Shown here: in pieces, positions 16,278 to 25,720 of the stretch | Layout of the letters: each line of letters starts with the position of its first letter | Numbering within the stretch: the stretch's first letter is position 1 | Source of the DNA: JASLDZ01 sp965199975 | GTDB taxonomy: Bacteria > Pseudomonadota > Alphaproteobacteria > Caulobacterales > Caulobacteraceae | Reading direction: 5' to 3' | NCBI GenBank assembly: GCA_965199975.1 | Contig: OZ241340.1 | Coordinates: 3,162,001 to 3,226,000, forward strand | Length of the DNA: 64,000 nucleotides | Notes under the pieces: model-generated | Databases searched by the model: none | What the model saw: only the letters and a program-made list of their open reading frames with translations | What the model was told of the DNA's origin: nothing | Program-made: the position numbers and the translations under genes

Positions 16278-17089
16278 CGCCCCAGGACACCGACTTCCTC
16301 CACGGCGTGGCGCTGAACCGCGCCGGCCTGAACCTGGGCGGCGACCTGGCCTATGTGGCCGAGACGCGCCTTTCCGCAGTGGCCCGGCGCGAAGGCGCCG
16401 ACTCGGCCGCCGACCTCGTGGCGCGCGCCCGAACCACCGGCGACGCGCGCCTGATCGATGCGCTGGTGGAGGCGCTGGCGCCGCAGGACGGCGCCTTCTT
16501 CCGCGACCCGGCCATGTTCGCGCGGTTGGTCGGCGAGACCATTCCGCAGATCGCCCGCAGCCGCGCCAGCCGCACCGTGCGCGTCTGGTCGGCCGGCTGC
16601 GGCGCGGGGCAGGAGATCTACTCCCTGGCGCTCGCCGCCGCCGAACAGTCCGAGGCGCTGCGCGGGGTGGAGCTGCAGCTGTTCGGCTCCGACCTCTCGG
16701 CGCGCCAGCTGCAGAAGGCGCGCGCGGGCGTCTACAGCCATTTCGAGGTGCAGCGCGGCCTGCCGATCCGCCTCCTGTTGCGGTCATTCGCCAAGGCCGA
16801 CGACATGTGGCGCATCGAGCCCGACGTCCGCCAGCGCGTGCGCTGGGCGCGCATCAACCTGATGGACAGCCTGGCGAGCCTGGGCGGCTTCGACGTGATC
16901 CTGTGCCGCGACGTGCTGCCTCACATGGACCCGGTGGCGGCGCGCGGCGTGGCCGAGCGCCTCGCCGCCCTCCTTCCGTCCGACGGTCGCCTGGTGCTGG
17001 GCGCGCGCGAGCCCCAGCCTGTGGCTGGTTGGGTTGGCTCGGGCGGCGTCTTCGTGCGCGAGGCGCGCGAGGTGGTGCAGGCGGCCTGA
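16274..17089 (+). CDS. CheR-type methyltransferase, divergent
   Basis: This is a 271-residue protein with the CheR order: a small N-terminal helical domain, then a SAM-dependent methyltransferase fold. The SAM loop is WSAGCGAGQEIYSLALA (canonical GCSTGEEPYS). FGSDLSARQLQKARAGVY and FDVILCRDVLPHMD match CheR signatures. The usual Thr-x-Asn-Glu-Thr before FFRD is replaced by APQDGAFFRD, so residues normally near the catalytic arginine and SAM differ. It may act on a non-chemoreceptor substrate or be altered in activity. The GTG start at 16274 overlaps the receiver stop by four bases. Longer in-frame extension to 15896 runs through the receiver gene and is not used. Confidence 0.83.
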   Translation: MTPQDTDFLHGVALNRAGLNLGGDLAYVAETRLSAVARREGADSAADLVARARTTGDARLIDALVEALAPQDGAFFRDPAMFARLVGETIPQIARSRASRTVRVWSAGCGAGQEIYSLALAAAEQSEALRGVELQLFGSDLSARQLQKARAGVYSHFEVQRGLPIRLLLRSFAKADDMWRIEPDVRQRVRWARINLMDSLASLGGFDVILCRDVLPHMDPVAARGVAERLAALLPSDGRLVLGAREPQPVAGWVGSGGVFVREAREVVQAA

Positions 17090-17129
17090 GCGCCGCGCCG
17101 GCTTGACCGGCGGTGGGCGCAGGCGCGAC

Positions 17130-17146
17130 GGTGATCGGCGATCACC
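17130..17146. promoter_or_regulatory. Operator-like dyad GGTGATC-GGC-GATCACC
   Basis: A perfect 7-bp inverted repeat with a 3-base spacer lies 21 bases before the GTG start of the SDR gene and 8 bases before its Shine-Dalgarno (GAGGA, 17155-17159). Its size and symmetry fit a dimeric repressor site or a small leader hairpin. No regulator gene is next to it. Confidence 0.4.
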
Positions 17147-17167
17147 TGCCCCTTGAGGACGCCGCCC

Positions 17168-17950
17168 GTGAGCCTTTTCGACCTGACCGACCGCGTCGCC
17201 GTGGTCACCGGCTCCTCCCGCGGCATCGGCCGCGCCATCGTGGAGCGCATGGCCGAGCAGGGCGGCCGCGTGGTGGTCTCCTCGCGCAAGGCCGGCCCGT
17301 GCGACGAGGCGGCCGCCGAGATCAACGCCCGCTACGGCGAGGGCCGCGCCATCGCGGTCCCCGCCAACATCTCCTCCAAGGCCGACCTGCAACGCCTGGT
17401 CGACGCCACGATGGCCGCCTTCGGCCGCATCGACACCCTGGTCTGCAACGCCGCCTCCAACCCCTATTTCGGGCCGATGGGCGGCATTGAGGACGATCAG
17501 TTCCGCAAGATCTTCGAGAACAACGTGCTGGCCAACAACTGGTTGATCCACATGGTCGCGCCGCAGATGATCGAACGGCGCGATGGCGCGATCGTCATCG
17601 TCTCGTCGATCGGCGGCCTTCGCGGCTCGCCGGTGATCGGCGCCTACAACGTCTCCAAGGCGGCGGATTTCCAGCTGGCGCGCAACCTGGCGGTGGAGTT
17701 CGGGCCGCACAACGTGCGGGTCAACTGCATAGCGCCCGGCCTGATCAAGACCGACTTCGCCAAGGCCCTGTGGGAGAACCCGCGCATCCTGGAGCAGGCC
17801 ACCGCCTCCACGCCCCTCAAGCGCATCGGCCTGCCCGACGAGATCGCCGGCGCCGCAGTCTTCCTCGCGTCGCCCGCCGGCACGTTCATGACCGGCCAGG
17901 CCATCGTGATCGACGGCGGCCAGACCATCAGCTCGGGCGCGATCGGCTGA
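17168..17950 (+). CDS. Short-chain dehydrogenase/reductase (SDR)
   Basis: This is a classical SDR, 260 residues, probably NAD(P)-dependent and cytoplasmic. The cofactor motif is TGSSRGIGRA (residues 14-23). NAA is at about 94-96, the catalytic Ser near 147 (VSSIGG), and Tyr160-x3-Lys164 (YNVSK). The C-terminal part (NCIAPGLIKTDFAKALWENP, then TGQAIVIDGGQTIS) is typical of DHRS4-like or FabG-like members. The GTG at 17168 is preceded by GAGGA with 8-base spacing; a TTG at 17153 is less likely. The substrate cannot be told. A dyad at 17130 may control it, and the LpxL-like gene follows 47 bases after its stop. Confidence 0.85.
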   Translation: MSLFDLTDRVAVVTGSSRGIGRAIVERMAEQGGRVVVSSRKAGPCDEAAAEINARYGEGRAIAVPANISSKADLQRLVDATMAAFGRIDTLVCNAASNPYFGPMGGIEDDQFRKIFENNVLANNWLIHMVAPQMIERRDGAIVIVSSIGGLRGSPVIGAYNVSKAADFQLARNLAVEFGPHNVRVNCIAPGLIKTDFAKALWENPRILEQATASTPLKRIGLPDEIAGAAVFLASPAGTFMTGQAIVIDGGQTISSGAIG

Positions 17951-17997
17951 CCGCGCGCCGCATTGCGCCCGCCGCGGGGGGCGCCTAGACCGCGGCC

Positions 17998-18927
17998 GTG
18001 TCGCCTCCTCCCGCCAGCCGCGCCCAGCGCCTCGCGTGGCGCGCGGAGATGGCCGCCTATGACGCGTTGAGCGGGCTGCTGCGGCTCTTCCCGGTGAGCT
18101 GGGTCTCGGGCGCCGGTGGCATACTGTTCCGGGTGGTGGGGCCGCTGACGTCGCTGCACCGCCTCGCCGAGCGCAATATCCGCCTCGCCTTCCCCGAACT
18201 CGATGCGGAGGAGAGCCACCGCCTGCTCTCGGCGCAGTGGGACAACCTCGGGCGCACCCTGTTCGAGTTCCCGCTGACACACCGCATCACGCCGGCCACG
18301 GGACGGGTGGAGGTGGTCGGCGCAGAGCACTTCCACGTGCTGGCGGCCTCAGGCGAAGGGGCGGTGCTGGTCTCGGGGCATTTCGCCAACTGGGAGGTGA
18401 TGGCCGCGGCCATCGTCTCGACCGGCCTGCGCTGCCGCGTCACCTACCGCGCCGCCAACAACCCGTGGTTCGATCGACGCATCATCGAGACGCGCGCCCG
18501 CTACGGCGTGGAGCTGTTCGCGCCCAAGGGCGGCGGTGAAGGCGGACGCGAGGTGCTGGACACGTTGAAGGGCGGCGAGGCCGTGGCCTTTCTCAACGAC
18601 CAGAAGTTCAACACCGGCGTGGAGGCGCCCTTTTTCGGCCGCCCGGTGCGCACCGCCGGCGGCCCCACGCGGCTGGCGCTGCGCTTCGGGCGCAGGCTGC
18701 ATCCCATGTCGGTCAAGCGCCTGCCCAAGGCGCGCTTCCGCGTCACCATCCACGACCCCATCGTGCTGGAGGCCACCGGCGATCGCGAACGCGACCTGCA
18801 GGCCGGCGTCGCCCAGCTGAACGCCTTCGTCGAGGCCCGCATACGCGAGGCGCCCTCGGAGTGGTTCTGGGTGCACAAACGCTGGCCCGCCGAGGCCTAC
18901 GCGCAGCAAGCGGCGGCAGACGCCTGA
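17998..18927 (+). CDS. LpxL/HtrB-family acyltransferase
   Basis: This is a 309-residue member of the lipid A late acyltransferase family (LpxL/LpxM, HtrB). The catalytic HX4E motif is SGHFANWEV, followed by YRAANNPWFDRRI and LNDQKFNTGVEAPFFGRPVRTAGGPTRLA arranged as in LpxL (the last stretch with NDQK is the family's second signature). The enzyme would add a secondary acyl chain to Kdo-lipid A at the inner membrane. The GTG start at 17998 has no strong Shine-Dalgarno. It lies just before the envelope operon (19526-24577) on the opposite strand, which supports a lipid A role, though acyl specificity is unknown. Confidence 0.85.
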   Translation: MSPPPASRAQRLAWRAEMAAYDALSGLLRLFPVSWVSGAGGILFRVVGPLTSLHRLAERNIRLAFPELDAEESHRLLSAQWDNLGRTLFEFPLTHRITPATGRVEVVGAEHFHVLAASGEGAVLVSGHFANWEVMAAAIVSTGLRCRVTYRAANNPWFDRRIIETRARYGVELFAPKGGGEGGREVLDTLKGGEAVAFLNDQKFNTGVEAPFFGRPVRTAGGPTRLALRFGRRLHPMSVKRLPKARFRVTIHDPIVLEATGDRERDLQAGVAQLNAFVEARIREAPSEWFWVHKRWPAEAYAQQAAADA

Positions 18928-18945
18928 CGCGCGCCGCCGGTCGGG

Positions 18946-19482
18946 TCAGCCCTTCGGCACGAACAGCGCCGTCTTGTTCTGCGGACCGTTGCGGAACACG
19001 GGCGCGAGCTCGCCGGCCAGCGCCTGCGCCATGTCGCGCTTGAGCATGGCCGCGTCGGGCATGGCGATGTAGAGCCGCCATCCGGTGAACTCGGTCGGCG
19101 TCACCGTCGCCAGGTAATAGCCGTCGACGGGCGCGGCGTGGCCTTCCTTGGAGGCCGCCATCGCCTTGAGCAGATCTGTCACCGGCACGGTCAGCGCGAT
19201 CGGCGCGCCCGTCGCCTGCGGGATCGCTACGCGGCTGCGGCCGCCGAGGTCGCACGCCGGACGGGTCCTGAGCGCGGCGGCGTAGTCGAGGTGCAGCAGC
19301 TTGGGGGCCATGCTCATCGAGATGACGAGGCTGGCGTCTGCTTGGCTGCTCATCCTCAAGGGCCTCACCTCGGCGCCGGCGTCGGACGATACCGCGCAGG
19401 CGGCCCACGCCGGCTGGGCGCAGAGGCCGGCGAGCATCGCCAGGCCGGCCAGGCAGCGGAGGCGGGCGCAGAACGACATCAA
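18946..19482 (-). CDS. Exported protein, function unknown
   Basis: This is a 178-residue protein with a signal peptide (about residues 1-28, ending AWA, then ACAVSSD). The mature part has a conserved-looking start (RMSSQADASLVISMSMAPKL) and two cysteines that could pair. No transmembrane segment follows, so it is probably periplasmic. It is convergent with the LpxL-like gene (18 bases between stops). No known domain is recognised. Confidence 0.6.
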   Translation of the reverse strand: MMSFCARLRCLAGLAMLAGLCAQPAWAACAVSSDAGAEVRPLRMSSQADASLVISMSMAPKLLHLDYAAALRTRPACDLGGRSRVAIPQATGAPIALTVPVTDLLKAMAASKEGHAAPVDGYYLATVTPTEFTGWRLYIAMPDAAMLKRDMAQALAGELAPVFRNGPQNKTALFVPKG

Positions 19483-19525
19483 TCTGGCGCTCCCTTAGCG
19501 ACGGCGGCGCGCCACACCTGCGGCT

Positions 19526-19744
19526 TCACACCTGGTAATCGTGCGCCTTGGCGGCCGCCAGCGCCTCGGCGGCGCCCGCGTACGGCTCCTGGCGGGCCGG
19601 GCTCCAGTAGCGCAGCGCCTCCAGCGGGATGCGCCGACCGCTGACGGCGCACTCCACCCAGCGGCCCGGCTTGAGCACGGCGAAGTCGCCGTCGCCGTAG
19701 TGCAGCTGGGCCGGGGCGTCGAGCTCGCGGTCGTGCATGTTCAT
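19526..19744 (-). CDS. DUF2093 domain protein
   Basis: This is a 72-residue protein matching my memory of the alphaproteobacterial DUF2093 family: LHYGDGDFAVLKPGRWVECAVSGRRIPLEALRYWSPARQEPY read in sequence as LHYGDGDF, VECAVSGRRIPLE and RYWSPARQEPY. Its function is unknown. There is no signal peptide or membrane segment. It lies 9 bases after lpxK and completes an overlapping lipid A operon on the minus strand, so a role linked to envelope assembly is possible but untested. Confidence 0.82.
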   Translation of the reverse strand: MNMHDRELDAPAQLHYGDGDFAVLKPGRWVECAVSGRRIPLEALRYWSPARQEPYAGAAEALAAAKAHDYQV

Positions 19745-19753
19745 GGCGTCAAT

Positions 19754-20788
19754 CTAGGCGCGGCCGGCCTGCGCGGCGAGGGGGCGCCCCAGCGCGCGGG
19801 CGAGAAGCGCGTCCAGCGCCGCAGGATCGGTGAAGCGCGCCTGCACCGGCCAGGCTGTGACGCGCTCGCGCCAGGTCGCGGGCAGGCGCACGTGGTCCTT
19901 TTCGGTGGTGACGAGGCCGGCGCCGTGGGCGCGCGCGTGCGCCGCCAGCCGTTGCAGGTCGGGTTCACGGAAGGCGGCGTGGTCGGGAAAGGGGGCGAAG
20001 TCGACGAGCTCGCAGCCTGCAGCCTGCAGCGCCTCGGCCACCTTCCACGGCTTGGCGACGCCGGCGAAGCCGAGCTGCGGACCGGCCGGCGGCGGGGCGG
20101 AGGCCTCGACCACGGCGCAGACCACCGGAAGCGCGCCGAAGTCGAGCAGAAGGTCGGGATCGGGCGACTCGGCGCCCAGCGGCAGGAGCAACACCACCGC
20201 GTCGGCGCGCGCCAAGCCCGTGCGCAGCGGCTCGCGCATCGGCCCCGCCGGGAAGACCGCCCCGTCGCCGAACGGCCAGCGCCCCTCGCGCGTGTCGCCG
20301 TCGACCACGACGAGGCTCAGCGCCTTGGCGACGGCGGGGTTCTGGTGGCCGTCGTCCATGACCACCGCCTGCGCGCCCGCCGAGGCGGCGGCGCGTGCCC
20401 CCGCGAGGCGGTCGTGTGCGATCCAGGCGGGCGCGTCGCGGGCGAGCAGCAGCGGCTCGTCGCCCACCTCGGCGGCCGTGTCGCGCAGGGGATCGACCCG
20501 GTGCGGCCCCTCAAGCCGACCGCCGTAGCCGCGGGAGAGCGCGTGCGCCTCCACCCCGGCCGCGCTCAGCCGCTGCAGCAGGGCGCGCGCCACCGGCGTT
20601 TTGCCCGAGCCGCCGACAGTGAGGTTGCCGACGCAGATCACCGGGACCCCCGGGTCGACCGGCGCAGTGCTCGCGATGCGCCGCGCCGTCGCCGCCGCCC
20701 ACAGCCACCCCAGCGGCGCGAGCAGAAGCCGCACGGCCCGGCCGGGCGGGTCGCGCAGGTACCAGACGCTCGGGGTGGCGAGCTTCAC
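19754..20788 (-). CDS. lpxK: Tetraacyldisaccharide 4'-kinase
   Basis: LpxK phosphorylates the 4' position of the tetraacyldisaccharide lipid A precursor at the inner face of the inner membrane. This 344-residue protein has the P-loop GNLTVGGSGKTPVARALL, the SRGYGG motif, and VMDDGHQNP, the region with the catalytic Asp/His pair. An N-terminal hydrophobic helix (RLLLAPLGWLWAAA) should anchor it. The C-terminal part with FAPFPDHAAF and TTEKDHVRLP is family-typical. The GTG at 20788 overlaps the waaA stop by four bases. The open frame continues upstream in the waaA region but is not coding there. Confidence 0.95.
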   Translation of the reverse strand: MKLATPSVWYLRDPPGRAVRLLLAPLGWLWAAATARRIASTAPVDPGVPVICVGNLTVGGSGKTPVARALLQRLSAAGVEAHALSRGYGGRLEGPHRVDPLRDTAAEVGDEPLLLARDAPAWIAHDRLAGARAAASAGAQAVVMDDGHQNPAVAKALSLVVVDGDTREGRWPFGDGAVFPAGPMREPLRTGLARADAVVLLLPLGAESPDPDLLLDFGALPVVCAVVEASAPPPAGPQLGFAGVAKPWKVAEALQAAGCELVDFAPFPDHAAFREPDLQRLAAHARAHGAGLVTTEKDHVRLPATWRERVTAWPVQARFTDPAALDALLARALGRPLAAQAGRA

Positions 20789-22050
20789 GCCAAGGCGTCG
20801 GGCAGGAGGGCGACGAGCCGGTCGGCGGCGGCGGTCAGCCCCCCGTCGGCGGCGCGGGCGACGGCGCGGGCGCGCTCGGCCCGCGCGCGCGCCGCGGCCG
20901 GGTCGTGCAGGGCGGCCGCCCAGGCGCGGGCGAGGTCGGCGGCGTCGGCGGCGTAGACGACCGTGTCGCCGAGGGACGCGTACACGTCGGTCCAGTTGTC
21001 CACGTGCGGTCCGCTGATCACCGGCGTGCCCAGGCGCGCGGGCTCCAGCGGGTTGTGGCCGCCCGGCCCTGGGGCGAGCGAGCCGCCCACGAAGGCGGCG
21101 TCGGCCAGCGCGTACCAGAGGCCGAGCTCTCCCAACGTGTCGGCCACGTGCACGCGGGTGGACTCCGGCGTGAAGCCGGCCGAGCGCAGCGCCACCGAGA
21201 CCTGCCGGTCGCGCACCAACTCCAGCACCTCGAGCCCGCGCTCGGGGTGGCGCGGCGCGATCACCAGGCGGATGTCGGGGGCGTCGAGCTGCAGAAAGGC
21301 GTCGAGCGCCGCGGCCTCCTCTCCGGCATGGGTGGAGGCGGCGAGCACCACCGGGGCGCCGGCGAAGGCGGCGCGGGTGCGCGCCACGGCCGCCGCATCG
21401 ATGGGCAGATCGGCCCCGGCGCGCTTGAGGTTGAGCCGGCCGTCGTCGCGGGCGCCCAGCCGCGCGAGGCCGGCGGCGGCCGCGTCGTCCTGCGCCATGA
21501 CGACGTCGAAGCCGCCGAGGAGCCAGCGCGCGGTCGTAGGCGCCCGACTCCAGCCGCGCAGGCTCTGCGGCGAGAGGCGTGCGGAGACCAGCGCGGTCCG
21601 CGCACCGGCGCCGCGGGCGGCGTGCAACAGGTTGGGCCACAGCTCGCTCTCCGCGAAGACGGCGAGGTCGGGCCGCCAGTGGGCGACGAAGCGGCGCGCG
21701 GCTCCCGACGCATCCACCGGCAGGAACTGGTGCAGCACGCCCGGCGGCAGGCGCTGGGCCAGGAGGCGCGCGGAGGTGACGGTGCCGCTGGTCACCAGCA
21801 CCACGAGGTCGGGGCGGCGCGCGCGCAGGGCCTCGACCAGCGGCAGGAGCGACAGCCCCTCCCCGACGCTCGCCCCGTGCAGCCAGACCAGCGGGCCGGG
21901 CGGGCGCGGCAGCGACGGTCGGCCGAGCCGCTCGCCAAGGCGCGCGGGCTCCTCCTTGCCGCGGGCGGCGCGGCGGCGCAGCAGGGCGGGGGCGAGGGGC
22001 TCCAGCAGGCCCGCGGCCATCCGCCACGCCAGGAGCGGCAGCGGCGTCAT
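20785..22050 (-). CDS. waaA: Kdo transferase WaaA (KdtA)
   Basis: This 3-deoxy-D-manno-octulosonic acid transferase, 421 residues, attaches Kdo to lipid IVA. Typical segments are VWLHGASVGEG (acceptor side), VTSGTVTSARL, HQFLPVDASG, FAESELWPNLL, and in the C-terminal GT-B half FVGGSLAPGPGGHNPLEPARLG, which binds CMP-Kdo. An N-terminal hydrophobic stretch suits membrane association. The start at 22050 overlaps the DUF374 stop (ATGA), and its own stop overlaps the lpxK GTG, so translation of the operon is coupled throughout. Whether it adds one or two Kdo residues cannot be told. Confidence 0.96.
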   Translation of the reverse strand: MTPLPLLAWRMAAGLLEPLAPALLRRRAARGKEEPARLGERLGRPSLPRPPGPLVWLHGASVGEGLSLLPLVEALRARRPDLVVLVTSGTVTSARLLAQRLPPGVLHQFLPVDASGAARRFVAHWRPDLAVFAESELWPNLLHAARGAGARTALVSARLSPQSLRGWSRAPTTARWLLGGFDVVMAQDDAAAAGLARLGARDDGRLNLKRAGADLPIDAAAVARTRAAFAGAPVVLAASTHAGEEAAALDAFLQLDAPDIRLVIAPRHPERGLEVLELVRDRQVSVALRSAGFTPESTRVHVADTLGELGLWYALADAAFVGGSLAPGPGGHNPLEPARLGTPVISGPHVDNWTDVYASLGDTVVYAADAADLARAWAAALHDPAAARARAERARAVARAADGGLTAAADRLVALLPDALA

Positions 22051-22732
22051 CCGCGCAGCAGCGCCTCCGCGCGGTCGTTGACGGCGGTGAGGCGCGCCGC
22101 CCAGTCGGCGCCGACCGCGGCCAGGTCGGCGCCCGCGACGGGTGGGGCGAGCGGCCCGTCCCACACGATGGCGCCGCGGGCGAAGGGCAGCGGGATCACG
22201 GCGCGGTCCCAGCTCTTCAGGCGGATGCAGGGCCGCGCGGCGAGACCGACGAGGAGGGTGGGCGAGGCCGCGAGGCGCGCCAGCATCGGCGGCCCGTCGC
22301 CCATGCGCTCGGGCGGCCCGCGCGGGCCGTCCGGCGTCACCGCGATGCCGTTGCCGGCGCGGATCCAGCGCAGCCCTTCGCGGAAGGCCTGGGCGCCGCC
22401 CTTGGCCTTGGCCGGGTCGGCGGGCTTGGCGGCCGAGCCGCGGATGGCGGGGAAGCCCAGGCGCGCCATGGCCTCGGCCACGAAGCCCCCGTCCGCCGAG
22501 AGCGAGATCAGGGCGCGTGGGGCCTGCGCCCGGTCCAGCGGCCAGCAGGCGGGCGAGAGGCCGATGCGCGCATGCCAGAAGCACACCACCACCCCGCCTC
22601 CCGCCTCCCACACCCCTTCGGCGCGCTCCAGCCCCTCGTGGCGCCAGCGGATCAGGCGCAGGGCGAGGCGCAGGTAAGCGGCGAGCACAACCCCCAACGC
22701 CCGCTGCACGCCGGGCCTGCGCAGGACCCCCT

Positions 22733-22736
<4 letters not shown>
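22047..22736 (-). CDS. DUF374 lysophospholipid acyltransferase family protein
   Basis: This is a 229-residue protein of the DUF374 branch of the acyltransferase superfamily. FWHARIGLSPA carries the likely catalytic His (HxxxxxD-like site), SADGGFVAEAM follows, and VTPDGPRGPPERM is the family signature. An N-terminal hydrophobic segment (ALGVVLAAYLRLALRLI) anchors it in the inner membrane. DUF374 genes regularly sit beside msbA and waaA in alphaproteobacteria, as here, with 4-base overlaps on both sides. Role in lipid A or phospholipid acylation is inferred from family and operon. Confidence 0.85.
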
Positions 22737-24577
<1,841 letters not shown>

Positions 24578-24653
24578 GCGCCGGGCTTCCATCCACCCCC
24601 GCCCGGTGTCAAGTCGCGCGACCTCGCGCCTTCCCCGCTGTAAGCTGCCCGCC

Positions 24654-25325
24654 TTGCCTCGCTTCGACCTCACCACCGCCCGCGGGCGCCTCGCCGCCTA
24701 CGCCGACATGGCGTGGAAGGACCACGCCTACCTGCGGCTGGGCTTCCAGAACGCCCACTGGATCAGCCCCGACCTCGTGCGCATCAACCAGCCCTGGCCG
24801 TTCCAGCTGGGCTGGTGGCGCGACAACGGGATCAGGACGGTCATCAACCTGCGCGGCGGCGGCTACGAGACCGGCTTCTACGTGCTGGAGCGCGAGGCCT
24901 GCGCAAGGTTCGGCCTGCAGCTGGTGGACTTCGCCATCTCCTCGCGCGAGGCGCCCACCGCCGCACAGGTGTCGGCCGCCAAGGCGCTGTTCGACCGGGT
25001 GGCGTATCCGGCGGTGATGCACTGCAAGTCCGGGGCGGACCGGGCCGGGGTGATGAGCGTGCTCTACGCCCACCTGCGGCTGGGCCTGCCGCTGCGCGAG
25101 GCGCTGAAGCGCGAGCTCTCCTTCCGAACCCTGCACGTGCGCCAAGGCAAGACGGGCGTGCTGGACTACACCTTCGCGCGCTACTTCGCGAAGGGCGAGC
25201 CCAAGGGATTGACCTTCGACCAGTGGACGCAGCTTGCGGACTACGACCCCAGACAGATCAAGGCCGACTTCCAGGCCGGCTGGTGGGGAACGCTGGTGAC
25301 GGAGAAGCTGCTGCGGCGGGAGTGA
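24654..25325 (+). CDS. Dual-specificity-like protein phosphatase (Cys-X5-Arg)
   Basis: This is a 223-residue protein with the phosphatase signature HCKSGADRAG (Cys124 to Arg130 in this numbering) and an upstream TVINLRGGGYE strand typical of DSP-like folds. The Asp general acid may be the one in LVDFAISSRE. It is probably cytoplasmic. The start is uncertain: the TTG at 24654 matches the conserved N-terminus best, the ATG at 24708 is alternative, and the frame is open to 24576. It is divergent from the msbA-led operon with at most 76 bp between, so the two share a control region. The substrate might be protein, lipid or sugar phosphate. Confidence 0.78.
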   Translation: MPRFDLTTARGRLAAYADMAWKDHAYLRLGFQNAHWISPDLVRINQPWPFQLGWWRDNGIRTVINLRGGGYETGFYVLEREACARFGLQLVDFAISSREAPTAAQVSAAKALFDRVAYPAVMHCKSGADRAGVMSVLYAHLRLGLPLREALKRELSFRTLHVRQGKTGVLDYTFARYFAKGEPKGLTFDQWTQLADYDPRQIKADFQAGWWGTLVTEKLLRRE

Positions 25326-25426
25326 AGGCGTTTGCCGGCGTGTGATCGGCGCCGCGGGAACTGCCGCAGTTCGCCGAGGAGTGGCGTTCAACCGGCGCTG
25401 CGCTCGACAGCCGAAAGCTAGAGCCG

Positions 25427-25640
25427 GCGGCGTTGCCGCCGGCGGGGTGCAGCTCGCCGAGCCTGCAGCTTGAGCTTGGTGGTTGCGCCGAGCTCCGGCA
25501 TCCACCCGCTCAACGTCCCGGCCCCCCGGCCCCCCGGCCCCCCGGCCGGCCGCTGAGGGCGGGGCGGGTCCACCGACCCGAAGAGCCGAGGGCGCGCCTC
25601 GACGCGACGCCGTGTCGGTGGCGCTCAGCCGTCCGCAGAG
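25427..25640 (+). repeat. Dispersed ~200-bp repeat, copy A
   Basis: This segment is nearly identical to the reverse complement of 47997-48195. By eye about nine of ten bases match, including the long shared blocks CAGCTCGCCGAGCCTGCAG and GGCGGGTCCACCGACCCGAA. Copy A alone has three tandem 8-bp GGCCCCCC units (25520-25543). It fills most of the 395-bp gap between the phosphatase gene and rimO; nothing else is seen there. Frames crossing it read similar peptides in both copies (ARRNHQAQ...GSASC), but the match is at DNA level and is not convincing as protein. Confidence 0.75.
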
Positions 25641-25720
25641 TCTCCGACAAGACCCTCAGCCTCCGCGCGACCCCCGGCCACAATGACGCGCCCGCCGCAA
25701 ACGCCTATATCGCTCCCTCC

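Noticed and set aside
24609..25505. Minus-strand ORF running from the phosphatase region into repeat copy A
   Set aside because: Similar peptide ends at 24609 and 48117 come from the shared DNA repeat. The body is antisense to the phosphatase gene.
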